Notes: a model not told the origin generated them from the letters alone. Shown: positions 1 through 7,381, counted from the stretch's first letter. The stretch is 14,824 bases of DNA from an uncultured Dorea sp. (GCA_910585725.1 CAJUFA010000051.1:1-14824), one strand, 5' to 3'. Made by a program: numbers and translations.

Positions 1-958
1 TGTTCCTTATTCCCAGGTATCCCTGCAGGATCAGATTTCTATCATCTCTGCTTATGAGGCTTCTGAAGATTATGAGGAAATGTACCAAAACAAGCTACCG
101 GGATGCCACCGCTATTCCTAACCGGTTTCTCGGAAGAACAGACATAAATACTATCAAACTCCGTACATTATCAGATAGCATATGCCGAATTGGCGCTGAG
201 ATTTCCGAAGAGCTTTCCAATGTTACTGAGCACATTTCTGCTGGTAAACAATCTTTTCTCCCGGGAACTCGTCTTCCTGACCGATGGTGCACAGGATCTC
301 AGGAGCCATATCCAGTCAGTCTTTCAATTCCATCCCTATATGGTCATCCTTGACTGGTTCCATCTCAAGAAAAGATGTCAGGAATGGCTCAGTATAGCAA
401 TCCGCAGAAAAGACAGACGGAATGCCATTCTTGAAAAGGTGCTGCGTTACCTTTGGGCAGACGATGTGACAAATGCTTCAGAACACCTTTCATCCTTGGA
501 TTCTGCCGACATCAAAAACAGAAAATGGCTTGATGATCTCCTCAGATACTTCGAGAAAAAAGGCGATGCCATCACCTGTTATGCGTTAAGGGCAAAGCTC
601 GGCCTCAGGAATTCCAGCAATCCTGTCGAAAAAGCAAACGATCTGAGCGTGGCTGGGCGGCAAAAACACAATGGAATGACCTGCTCTTCCAACAGAAGCA
701 GAGCACCCGCCGCCTTGCAGATGATTTGCCTGAACCACTAGTACATCATTGCATTAATTCTTGAGTAATAAGCACTTGCTATCCATGCCATCTGCACGCC
801 TACGAACCTAGATGTAGCCCGCTACACCGTCGGTTCGTAGACGCACAGCTGACACGAATATCAAGCACTATTACTTCAAGATTAATGCAATGATGTACTA
901 GTCTGATCTATGGTTTCACAGAAAAGAGCTGCGCCTGTTCTCACCTTCTCTAAAAAAC
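1..958 (+). pseudogene. Decayed DDE transposase, 5'-truncated by the window edge and interrupted
   Basis: The longest readable part (about 190-738) contains the segments LTDGAQDL, VILDWFHLKKRCQEW, ITCYALRAKLGLR and NPVEKANDLSVAGRQKHNGM, which are typical of a DDE transposase of the ISKra4/ISLre2 kind; I cannot fix the IS family. Upstream, coding-like sequence is spread over other frames (VPYSQVSLQDQISIISAYEA in frame 2 at 2-61) with stop codons, so at least one frameshift has occurred. The apparent TTG start at 190 is just the first open codon and not a real start. After position 738 a palindromic element interrupts the gene. Beyond it, 902-950 reads SDLWFHRKELRLFSPS, which looks like the lost C-terminal tail. 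No copy here can make a full transposase. Confidence is high for a transposase remnant and low for the exact family. Confidence 0.75.
738..901. repeat. 164-bp palindromic (MITE-like) element
   Basis: The outer arms 738-758 and 881-901 are perfect inverted repeats of 21 bp, starting CTAGTACATCATTG. Pairing continues imperfectly inward: the stretch around 772-808 matches the reverse complement of 832-868 at roughly two thirds of positions. It tightens again at TACGAACC (801-808) with GGTTCGTA (832-839), and TGTAGC (813-818) with GCTACA (821-826) at the tip. The entire element can fold as one long hairpin and has no coding capacity. It lies inside the transposase remnant and supplies that frame's TAG stop. 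The flanking CTAG could be a 4-bp target duplication or part of the arms; the sequence alone does not decide. Confidence 0.8.
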
Positions 959-968
959 AATCTTAAGA

Positions 969-1253
969 CTGCCTACCCTGCCGCTGTTTGAAACGCTGTT
1001 TCTTGCTCAGGATAAGCTCATGGCTATGCTGCCAGAAAACCATCCTCTGACAGATTGTGATGTTTTTCCTATGGATGCATTTTGCCGTGATCCTTTCCTT
1101 TTGCTTGAAAAGGATAAGAATATTGTTGTCTCCGACATTTTCAGAAATAATTATCTGGAACCAAATATAAGATTTACAACATGGGATGATTATGCCATTA
1201 TGTCCATGGTTGAAGAGGGACTTGGTATCAGTATTCTTCCAATGAATTTTTAA
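969..1253 (+). pseudogene. LysR-type regulator, internal fragment of the effector domain
   Basis: In frame 3 the translation from about 969 (LTPLPLFETLFLAQDKLMAM) to the stop at 1253 is continuous and ends in MVEEGLGISILPMNF. This is the pattern of the second half of a LysR substrate-binding domain: PENHPL and FRNNYLEP segments, then the hallmark MVEEGLGISILP. The DNA-binding N-terminus is missing, replaced by transposase sequence. The last 30 or so residues of a normal LysR protein are also missing, because the frame stops right after the ILP motif, against the 3' end of the GH3 gene on the other strand. An ATG at 1020 exists but has no good ribosome binding site. It is a remnant with no expected activity. 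Confidence 0.7.
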
Positions 1254-3688
1254 TTTGACAATCTTTGAATCATTTTAAATATCCGCCCCGCACTGCACCG
1301 TATCATTTCTTCCGATAATTTTCCTTGTTCATAGGCCTCACGGATATTTGCAGCATCTTTCTGATTTCCGGGCATAATGATATCATTTCCAGCAGCAACG
1401 CATTGCCATGGCACGCTTCCATCTTCTGGAACAGTAGTATTCCAATCAGACATAATTACGCCTTCAAATCCCCATTCTTCACGTGCAATTATCGTACAAA
1501 GCTCTCTACTATTAGCCGCATGAATACCATTGATTAAATTATAAGAAGACATCATAGCAATCGGCTTACTTTTCTTTACTGCAATTTCAAATCCACGCAG
1601 ATAAATCTCTCTGAGAGCCCGCTCAGAAACACAAACATCCACCCCCATTCTATTATCCTCCTGATTATTGCAGACAAAATGTTTGATTGTTACGCCACAT
1701 CCTCTGTGACTCTGTACTCCATCCGTCACAGATGCTGCCATGACCCCTGACAGAAAAGGATCTTCCGAATAATATTCAAAATTACGTCCGCATAATGGAT
1801 TCCTGTGAATGTTCATACCGGGCGCTAACCACAGATCAACATGGAATTCTTCCATCTCTACGGCAACAGCCTCTCCAAATTCCCGCATTAAACCTGTGTC
1901 CCATGACTGCGCCAATGCTGTTCCTACCGGAAATGCAGTACAATATTGATAATAAGTATCTGCATTTTCATGATGTTTTGTTTCTTCCAAAAAACCGTTC
2001 TCTAAAGCTCCTAAAACACCGGCGCCATATACGGAATTCGTATCACAATCTACTTCATAGCTCTGCCTTAAACGAAGCCCTGCCGGACCATCCGCCATAA
2101 TCAAAGAACGTATGCCATACTTTTCTTCCAGGGTTTCTGTTGTTTCTCCGGCAGAACCAGGCACTCGAATTCCGGCCGATCCAAGAGTGCTGGCGCCCTG
2201 AGTAATATTTCCATACAAGAGTGGTATCAGTTCTGTAACAGGCTGTTCTTTTGCAAAAGTTATCTGATATGTATTATTCTTTTCTTCCTGCGGTATAAAT
2301 GAAGAAATCGGAATCTTTTGTTCCTCTGTCTTCTTAAGCCATTCCCCAGCTCTATTCTTGGCAAATTTAGCTATGCCAAGTTCTTCAACAGATTCTTTTG
2401 GGGAACAAACTCCCTTTGTATGTTCTAATATCGTCTGCTGATGAACAGTAAACAATTCTGCAAGCTGCAATGACGCGGAATGATTCCCAATCCATATACC
2501 ATATGTTCCGGCTTCCATGAACCATGCATGCAGCTGTTCTGAAAAACTGGCAAGATTTGACTGGTCAATAGATATCACAAGTTTTTGTTTTTCCTGCGGC
2601 TTTAAAGTGTTTGTCTTTGCAAACCCAACTAACCTTTGATATTCTTTTGCACAAATTGTCTGCGGTAATGTCACATATACTTGTACGACTTCTCGTCCGG
2701 AATATGATTTTCCAGTATTTGTCACAGAAACCATGATATCCATACCTCTCGCTGTTCTCTGAAGCCCTTCATATCTTATAGAAAAATCCGTATAGGACAG
2801 GCCATAACCAAATGGAAACAATGGCTGTATACCGAAGCTGTCAAAATACCGATATCCAACATAAATTCCTTCCCTGTATTTCTCCGTTTCTAAATTTCCA
2901 TTCAAATAACCAAAACTGTCTGCCGAAGGATAATCTTCATAATGCTTTGCCCAAGTGGCAGTCAATCTGCCTCCTGGAGCCGCGCGGCCAAACAAAACAT
3001 CCGCAACTGCATGACCTCCCTCTTGCCCGGGAAGAGAAATATTTAAAACCGCTTTAATATTTCCGGCTTCTTGTAAAACATCGGTTAGCTCTATCGGTGA
3101 TCCGACATTTAAGAGTAGTATAATCGGTATATCCGTTTGATCCAGATATAAAATATCTTCCCGCTCTTTTTTACTTAAATAATAGTCTCCTTCTATCTTC
3201 CGGCGGTCTTTACCTTCTCCAGCAATACGGCTGATCACATATACTGCTGCTGAAGCATCTTCTAAATCTTTTAACATAATTTTTCGTCCGTCCGGCATAG
3301 AAAATGGATTGGCTGAATAAGCGTCAAATGGATTTTCTACATGCCTGGCATCTTCTAAAACTCTTTCCTTCCATGCAGTTCTGGTCGCTTCGTAACGATT
3401 CTTATAATCTGCAATCCAGTCTTCGCTTGTAATCACTGCGCCTGCTGTCTTTAAACCTCTATATATTGATATATTCTCTCGGTTATTAACATCGCCTGAA
3501 CCGATTCCTCCCTTAACCGTACAGACAGCGCCTCCGCCAAACAATGCAATGGACATTGGAACCTTAAGCGGAAGCAAGTTTTCATTTTTTAATAAAACCA
3601 TACCTTCGGCTGACGCTTTTCTTGCTAATCTTGCATGATCAAGCTCCCGTTTGGAAAGCTTTGTTTTCAGTGTACCGCTATGATTCAT
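1250..3688 (-). CDS. GH3 beta-glucosidase with circularly permuted domain order
   Basis: Cytoplasmic beta-glucosidase (no signal peptide), about 812 residues. The domain order is reversed from most GH3 enzymes: the alpha/beta sandwich comes first (AEGMVLLKNENLLPL, then ISRIAGEGKDR with the probable acid/base Glu158), followed by FPFGYGLSYT near 291-300, a fibronectin-III-like domain near 315-415, and the TIM barrel last (about 490-812; MADGPAGLR, GRNFEYYSEDPF, TIKHFVCNNQE). The nucleophile is Asp748 in VIMSDW. Reversed GH3 enzymes are known from Ruminococcus albus and Butyrivibrio. The start is uncertain: ATG at 3688 gives the N-terminus expected for the family, but its AGGAGG lies about 15 nt away; GTG at 3721 has AAAGGAG only one base away. 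It follows the permease terminator and probably has its own promoter. Its likely role is to hydrolyse imported beta-gluco-oligosaccharides left by the phosphorylases. Confidence 0.92.
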   Translation of the reverse strand: MNHSGTLKTKLSKRELDHARLARKASAEGMVLLKNENLLPLKVPMSIALFGGGAVCTVKGGIGSGDVNNRENISIYRGLKTAGAVITSEDWIADYKNRYEATRTAWKERVLEDARHVENPFDAYSANPFSMPDGRKIMLKDLEDASAAVYVISRIAGEGKDRRKIEGDYYLSKKEREDILYLDQTDIPIILLLNVGSPIELTDVLQEAGNIKAVLNISLPGQEGGHAVADVLFGRAAPGGRLTATWAKHYEDYPSADSFGYLNGNLETEKYREGIYVGYRYFDSFGIQPLFPFGYGLSYTDFSIRYEGLQRTARGMDIMVSVTNTGKSYSGREVVQVYVTLPQTICAKEYQRLVGFAKTNTLKPQEKQKLVISIDQSNLASFSEQLHAWFMEAGTYGIWIGNHSASLQLAELFTVHQQTILEHTKGVCSPKESVEELGIAKFAKNRAGEWLKKTEEQKIPISSFIPQEEKNNTYQITFAKEQPVTELIPLLYGNITQGASTLGSAGIRVPGSAGETTETLEEKYGIRSLIMADGPAGLRLRQSYEVDCDTNSVYGAGVLGALENGFLEETKHHENADTYYQYCTAFPVGTALAQSWDTGLMREFGEAVAVEMEEFHVDLWLAPGMNIHRNPLCGRNFEYYSEDPFLSGVMAASVTDGVQSHRGCGVTIKHFVCNNQEDNRMGVDVCVSERALREIYLRGFEIAVKKSKPIAMMSSYNLINGIHAANSRELCTIIAREEWGFEGVIMSDWNTTVPEDGSVPWQCVAAGNDIIMPGNQKDAANIREAYEQGKLSEEMIRCSAGRIFKMIQRLSN

Positions 3689-3732
3689 AGTTTTTACTTT
3701 TATCCTCCTTTTAATATACACTCCTTTATGTA

Positions 3733-3770
3733 ATCATAAAATCTACTATTACGTTTCAAAGTTGAAAAGT
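3733..3770 (-). promoter_or_regulatory. Candidate GH3 promoter with a dyad operator
   Basis: On the minus strand a TATGAT box (3733-3738) lies about 45 bp upstream of the GH3 ATG, and TTGAAA (3754-3759) lies 15 bp further up, a short spacer. The region 3751-3770 is a dyad, TTTCAA-AG-TTGAAA, extended by AC/GT at the ends with one mismatched pair. It is unlike the operator found at the other three promoters of the locus. The promoter is weakly supported; the dyad is plainly visible. Confidence 0.35.
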
Positions 3771-3781
3771 AATATAATAAG

Positions 3782-3837
3782 AAAGACTGCCACAGCCAGC
3801 TTTTTGTAATTCAAAAGGCTTACATATAGCAGTCTTT
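3782..3837 (-). terminator. Terminator after the permease genes
   Basis: AAAGACTGC and GCAGTCTTT (3782-3790 with 3829-3837) form a perfect 9-bp stem. A second stem nests inside it (AGCTTTTTG 3798-3806 with CAAAAGGCT 3812-3820, one mismatch). On the minus strand it is followed by the U-rich CTTATTATATTA. It sits 15 bp beyond the stop of the second permease and separates that operon from GH3; leak-through remains possible. On the plus strand the hairpin is also followed by six T's, but no plus-strand gene needs it. Confidence 0.75.
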
Positions 3838-3851
3838 TTTAACCTGTTTTA

Positions 3852-4697
3852 TTACTCCTTTACGCCGCCAAGTGTAACACCTGCAATGATAAACTTGGAA
3901 AGACACAGGTATACGATAATGATCGGTACAATTGCCACCAGGATCATTGTATAGATCTTACCCATATCAAAGTTCATATAATCGGCGCCTCGAAGTGTCG
4001 CGATCAGAATCGGAACGGTCATCTTGTCTTTCGATTGAATAACCAGAGCCGGAACGAAGTAATTATTCCAAGATCCTACAAAACTAAAAATCGCCTGCAC
4101 CGCAATCGCCGGTTTCATAATCGGAAGTACAATCTGGTTAAAAGTCCTGAACTCTCCGCAGCCGTCAATTCTTGACGCCTCCACAAGTGACAGCGGAAGT
4201 GATGACTGCAGATAGCTGTACATAAAATAGAACACAGCCGGAGACGCGATCGAAGGTATGATCAACGGGAGCAGAGAATCATACATTCCCATATTCGTGA
4301 TCAACCGCAGGAATCCCATTGCAGTCACCTGTGTAGGCATTACAAGAATTGCCATAATAAATGTAAATGCAACCTTCTTTAGTTTAAAATTATACGCATA
4401 CAGGCCATACGCCGTTAATGCTGAAAAATATGTACAGATTGCCGCAGAGCAGCCAGAAACGATCAGACTGTTTAAGATCCCCCTCAACATCGGAAAGGTT
4501 CCGTCATTGGCGACATTAGATAGATTTTTTAACAAATAGTTTCCTGGCAATGCAGAAAAACCTTTCTGCAGGTCTGCATGCGACCGTGTCGCGTTGATGA
4601 ACAGGATATAGAAGAAAAACAAACACATGAATGACAGGATGATCAGTACAATATGCGCAACTATACTCCGTAAATGACTTGGCTGTTTTGATTTCAT
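3852..4697 (-). CDS. ABC sugar transporter permease, MalG-type (second permease)
   Basis: Integral membrane subunit of a carbohydrate importer of the CUT1 class, 281 residues. Six hydrophobic segments are visible, the first near residues 12-34. The cytoplasmic EAA loop that docks the ATPase lies at about 173-196 (EASRIDGCGEFRTF followed by LPIMKPA), with the invariant Gly at 179. The C-terminus GVTLGGVKE is typical of MalG-like subunits. I chose ATG 4697 because AAGGAGGGG lies about 9 nt upstream and the protein then begins at the usual place; the longer open frame to 4766 would add a basic tail overlapping the previous gene. Only 4 nt separate it from the first permease, so the two are translationally linked. 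No ATPase gene follows, so a shared ATPase from elsewhere is expected. Confidence 0.93.
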   Translation of the reverse strand: MKSKQPSHLRSIVAHIVLIILSFMCLFFFYILFINATRSHADLQKGFSALPGNYLLKNLSNVANDGTFPMLRGILNSLIVSGCSAAICTYFSALTAYGLYAYNFKLKKVAFTFIMAILVMPTQVTAMGFLRLITNMGMYDSLLPLIIPSIASPAVFYFMYSYLQSSLPLSLVEASRIDGCGEFRTFNQIVLPIMKPAIAVQAIFSFVGSWNNYFVPALVIQSKDKMTVPILIATLRGADYMNFDMGKIYTMILVAIVPIIIVYLCLSKFIIAGVTLGGVKE

Positions 4698-4701
4698 AAA
4701 T

Positions 4702-5655
4702 CTATCCCCTCCTTTGCTGTTTTTTCGCTTTTTTCGCTGCTGCCTTCGAACCGTCCGGATCATCATTATTTGTCATCCGATATACAAAGAAGCACAGAAT
4801 ACCGCTGACGATAAACAGATAGACGGACAACGCACCTGCCATACCATAATTTCTGCTCTTCAAATGGCTGTTCAGGAACATGATCAAAGTCATGGAGGTA
4901 CGGTCCGGAGTACCCTGTCCATTTGTCAGAATCTGCGGCACATCAAACATCTGCAGGCCGCCAATGATCGCTGTGATCAGCGTATATGCAAGAATCGGCC
5001 GTATCTGCGGCAGCGTAATGTAGAAGAACCGCTGGAAACTGTTGCATCCGTCCAACTCAGACGCCTCAAATACATCAGGACTGATTCCCATAATTGCAGC
5101 CATCAACATAATCGTTGAATTCCCAAACCACATCAGGAAATTCATAAACCCAACCAATGATCTTGTTCCCAGCGCGGAACCCAGGAAATCAATAGGCTGA
5201 CTGGTAAGCCCTATGGACATAAGAATAGAATTAACCGGTCCGTTAGTTGAGAACATCGTAAAAAATAACATCGCAAATGCAGACGCCATGATGAGGTTCG
5301 GCAGATAGATAACAACCTTAAAAAACTGTGTCCCGTGAATCTTTAACCTTGCATCTACGAACCACTCCGCAAGTACCAATGCGATCACAATCTGCGGAAT
5401 AAATCCTATAATCCATAAAATCAGAGTATTCGCTGCATATTTCAGCATATCCGAACCCAGAAGGCTGATATAATTTTCCATTCCGACAAAATTCGGTCCG
5501 ATCTCTTTAATTCCTGAACGGTAATATTCATAGAAACTATACCGGATGGTATCCACCAAAGGAATAAAGGAAAAAATGAAGAAACTTACAAAAAATGGGA
5601 GAATAAAAATATATCCCCATTTTGAATAGTCAACTTTTTTATGTTTTGATTTCAT
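4702..5655 (-). CDS. ABC sugar transporter permease, MalF-type (first permease)
   Basis: Integral membrane subunit that pairs with the MalG-type protein, 317 residues, the normal length for a CUT1 permease without a large periplasmic loop. The first membrane helix (YIFILPFFVSFFIFSFIPLV) follows a short basic N-terminus. The EAA loop is at about 197-220 (EASELDGCNSFQRF then LPQIRP), with its conserved Gly at 203. The C-terminus is a very basic cytoplasmic tail (AAAKKAKKQQRRG). The start ATG 5655 has AGAAAGGA about 10 nt upstream. It lies 62 bp after the lipoprotein gene, across a hairpin, in the same operon. The import substrate cannot be read from the permease; context suggests a beta-gluco-oligosaccharide. 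Confidence 0.94.
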   Translation of the reverse strand: MKSKHKKVDYSKWGYIFILPFFVSFFIFSFIPLVDTIRYSFYEYYRSGIKEIGPNFVGMENYISLLGSDMLKYAANTLILWIIGFIPQIVIALVLAEWFVDARLKIHGTQFFKVVIYLPNLIMASAFAMLFFTMFSTNGPVNSILMSIGLTSQPIDFLGSALGTRSLVGFMNFLMWFGNSTIMLMAAIMGISPDVFEASELDGCNSFQRFFYITLPQIRPILAYTLITAIIGGLQMFDVPQILTNGQGTPDRTSMTLIMFLNSHLKSRNYGMAGALSVYLFIVSGILCFFVYRMTNNDDPDGSKAAAKKAKKQQRRG

Positions 5656-5685
5656 AAACTATCATTCCTTTCTGCTCCATATGAC

Positions 5686-5706
5686 GCAGGGCAATCAATG
5701 CCCCGC
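5686..5706 (-). promoter_or_regulatory. Intercistronic hairpin between lipoprotein and permease genes
   Basis: On the mRNA, GCGGGGCA (5706-5699) pairs with TGCCCTGC (5693-5686) around a 5-nt loop, with one G-U pair. No U-tract follows. Hairpins of this kind in binding-protein operons usually stabilise the upstream message or thin out the downstream part, so the lipoprotein is made in excess of the permeases. Confidence 0.55.
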
Positions 5707-5717
5707 GGTCATTTTAT

Positions 5718-7151
5718 CTATTCCGGCCATTGAATCTCGGTAATATCAGGATAACGCTCTATGATCGCCGTCTCAAAATTCTTTTTCGCCTTATCATAGT
5801 CAACCTTCCCCTGCAGGTAATCACTGAACGAATTCTGGATTAATTCCACACATCCCTGATCATATGCGGAAAGCGGAGCAATCTCAATATTTTCTGCAAC
5901 CGGTGCAAAATATTGAAATGCATTCTGCCCTCCAAGGAATTCTGAAGCGAAAGAATCGTCTTCTGCCGCTTCTTTCATACCGCTTGTTGTATTCGTGAAA
6001 TCCGAATAGTCTTTTGAAATTTTCAGCAGATTATCTTTGTCTACCGTTACCGCAAGAATAATGTCTTTTACGTGCTCCGGATTATCTGTACCCGTACATG
6101 CATGTACATAAGAACCGCCCCAGTTATATTCCTGCGGAGGATTGGTAACAGCCCATACGCCGTCTTCACCGTCCCAGTTTGGATTCAAAGTAAAATCAAT
6201 TCCCCATGCCGGGAACAGGAATGCGAATACTTTAGAAGCAGAACCCATTGCTTTATTCCAGTCATCGTTCCACTGGCCTTTTACATTCTTATCCAGATAA
6301 CCTGCATCCAGCCACTCTTTCGAACTATTTACCCAATCCATGATTTTCTGGTCAACTTTTATCGTCGTTTCACCAGGACTTACCCATGATTGTTCAATGC
6401 TGTTGCCATACAGACGGAATGTATCTGCATAAGAAGCAAATGTATAATATCCTTTTGCTTTTAGCTCTTCTGCCGTTGTTTTTATAGTATCCCAGTCTTT
6501 TACTTTCTGACCGATTTCTTCCGGATCATCTGTTCCAAATACTTCTTTGGCGATATCACGGCGATATACTAACAGTCCCGGACAGCACTGCCATGTAGAG
6601 CCCCTCTGAACGCCGTCTACATCAGAAGCTGTAACTTTCGTAAAATCATACTGATCTGCCAGATCCTTATCAGGGTCAATTCCAAGATCCTTAAGCGGTA
6701 TAGCCGCATCCGCATCTGCATCCGTATATTTATTGACATAATCCGTCTCTGATAAGAAGATATCGACTTTGTCGTCGGCTGAGGCGTCTGCCTGCTGCAT
6801 CAGCGCCTCGTCAAGCTTTTGCTGATAGACGCCGTCCTGATTGGGATTGATAATCCAGTGAATCTCCGTACCGTCGTTTAAAACAGTTACCGTACCGTCC
6901 TTAGAAGTTTCCTTTACTTCCGGATAAACTGCCTCCACACGTTCACGAAATTCGTCATTCCAGCTATAAATATTAATAACCTTTCCTTCCTCGCCACTTG
7001 ACGCACCGCCGCTTGACGAACCGCCGCTTGACGCACCGCCGCTTGACGCGCCGCCGTTTCCAGAATCAGAACCAGACGACTTCCCGCAGCCTGCTGCCAG
7101 ACTTGCCGCCATCGCCGCAATTAACATGATACTGACTACTCTCTTTTTCAT
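5718..7151 (-). CDS. ABC transporter sugar-binding lipoprotein (family 1 solute-binding protein)
   Basis: Membrane-anchored receptor that captures the sugar outside the cell and delivers it to the two permeases downstream; 477 residues. The N-terminus is a lipoprotein signal with lipobox LAAGC, predicted cleavage before Cys22. A flexible Ser/Gly linker follows (residues about 24-53, four GGASS-like repeats). The mature protein has the look of large carbohydrate-binding proteins: INIYSWNDEF at the start, WQCCPGLLVYRRDIAKEVFG in the hinge region, and many aromatic residues (WNDDW, FPAWGIDF, NPNWDGEDGVW) suited to stacking on sugar rings. ATG 7151 has AAAGGAGGG about 8 nt upstream. It is the first gene of its operon, divergent from the phosphorylases and driven by the operator-bearing promoter at 7209-7270. 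The specific ligand is not determined; by context a beta-gluco-oligosaccharide. Confidence 0.93.
   Translation of the reverse strand: MKKRVVSIMLIAAMAASLAAGCGKSSGSDSGNGGASSGGASSGGSSSGGASSGEEGKVINIYSWNDEFRERVEAVYPEVKETSKDGTVTVLNDGTEIHWIINPNQDGVYQQKLDEALMQQADASADDKVDIFLSETDYVNKYTDADADAAIPLKDLGIDPDKDLADQYDFTKVTASDVDGVQRGSTWQCCPGLLVYRRDIAKEVFGTDDPEEIGQKVKDWDTIKTTAEELKAKGYYTFASYADTFRLYGNSIEQSWVSPGETTIKVDQKIMDWVNSSKEWLDAGYLDKNVKGQWNDDWNKAMGSASKVFAFLFPAWGIDFTLNPNWDGEDGVWAVTNPPQEYNWGGSYVHACTGTDNPEHVKDIILAVTVDKDNLLKISKDYSDFTNTTSGMKEAAEDDSFASEFLGGQNAFQYFAPVAENIEIAPLSAYDQGCVELIQNSFSDYLQGKVDYDKAKKNFETAIIERYPDITEIQWPE
6997..7056 (-). repeat. Four 15-bp tandem repeats coding the lipoprotein linker
   Basis: Units CTTGACGCACCGCCG at 6997-7011, 7012-7026, 7027-7041 and 7042-7056 differ at only one or two bases. 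Read on the minus strand each unit encodes GGASS or GGSSS. Because the unit is a multiple of three, slippage would change linker length without breaking the frame. Confidence 0.9.
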
Positions 7152-7174
7152 TAAAAAACCCTCCTTTTATATTT

Positions 7175-7192
7175 GTGAAGCGCTAGCTTCAC
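7175..7192 (-). promoter_or_regulatory. Dyad in the lipoprotein 5' leader (hairpin or operator)
   Basis: GTGAAGC and GCTTCAC form 7-bp perfect arms around a 4-bp centre. It lies between the predicted transcription start (about 7202) and the ribosome binding site at 7160-7167. It could be a repressor site of the LacI kind just downstream of the promoter, or an RNA hairpin near the start of translation. No copy is seen at the other two promoters. Confidence 0.5.
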
Positions 7193-7208
7193 GTTTATTG
7201 ATGGATGG

Positions 7209-7270
7209 ATTATAATATATAATTTTTTTCAGTTATATTAGAGTTCTTACCAAAATATCAGATTCATGAC
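7209..7270 (-). promoter_or_regulatory. Promoter and operator of the lipoprotein-permease operon
   Basis: The -10 box TATAAT is at 7209-7214. At the -35 position (7232-7237) the sequence is TATAAC, a poor match. The operator GTCATGAATCTGATATTTT occupies 7270-7252 on the minus strand, exactly 37 bp upstream of the -10 box. The spacer contains TAATATAA at the same distance as in the AraC promoter. The missing -35 box with a site upstream fits control by an activator. Confidence 0.7.
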
Positions 7271-7319
7271 ACATTTTAAATTTTCAGCGAAACAATGGGG
7301 ACTGCCTCGCTTATTTTAG

Positions 7320-7381
7320 GTCATGAATCTGATATTTTTCACATGTTTTTTATTTTTTTCATACGCGATTTCCTCTATGAT
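7320..7381 (+). promoter_or_regulatory. Promoter and operator of the GH94 operon
   Basis: The operator GTCATGAATCTGATATTTT (7320-7338) is an exact inverted copy of the site at 7252-7270. Its end is exactly 37 bp from a TATGAT box (7376-7381). The -35 position holds only T's. Predicted transcription starts near 7388, giving a leader of about 33 nt before the TTG start. The fixed 37-bp spacing, shared with two other promoters, is the main support. Confidence 0.7.

Noticed and set aside
1250..3688. GH3 as a fusion or rearranged pseudogene
   Set aside because: The frame is intact, catalytic motifs are present, and reversed domain order is a known natural form of the family.
4258..5118. Plus-strand open frames across the permease genes
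   Set aside because: They are antisense to well-supported membrane proteins, and their translations show no family-like segments.
6997..7056. Short tandem repeats as a CRISPR array
   Set aside because: The units are 15 bp with no spacers and are in frame within the lipoprotein gene.
7252..7338. The divergent inverted repeat as a terminator or riboswitch
   Set aside because: It has no U-tract at the right place, the same site recurs as a single copy at the AraC promoter, and each arm has a fixed relation to a -10 box, so an operator pair explains it better.
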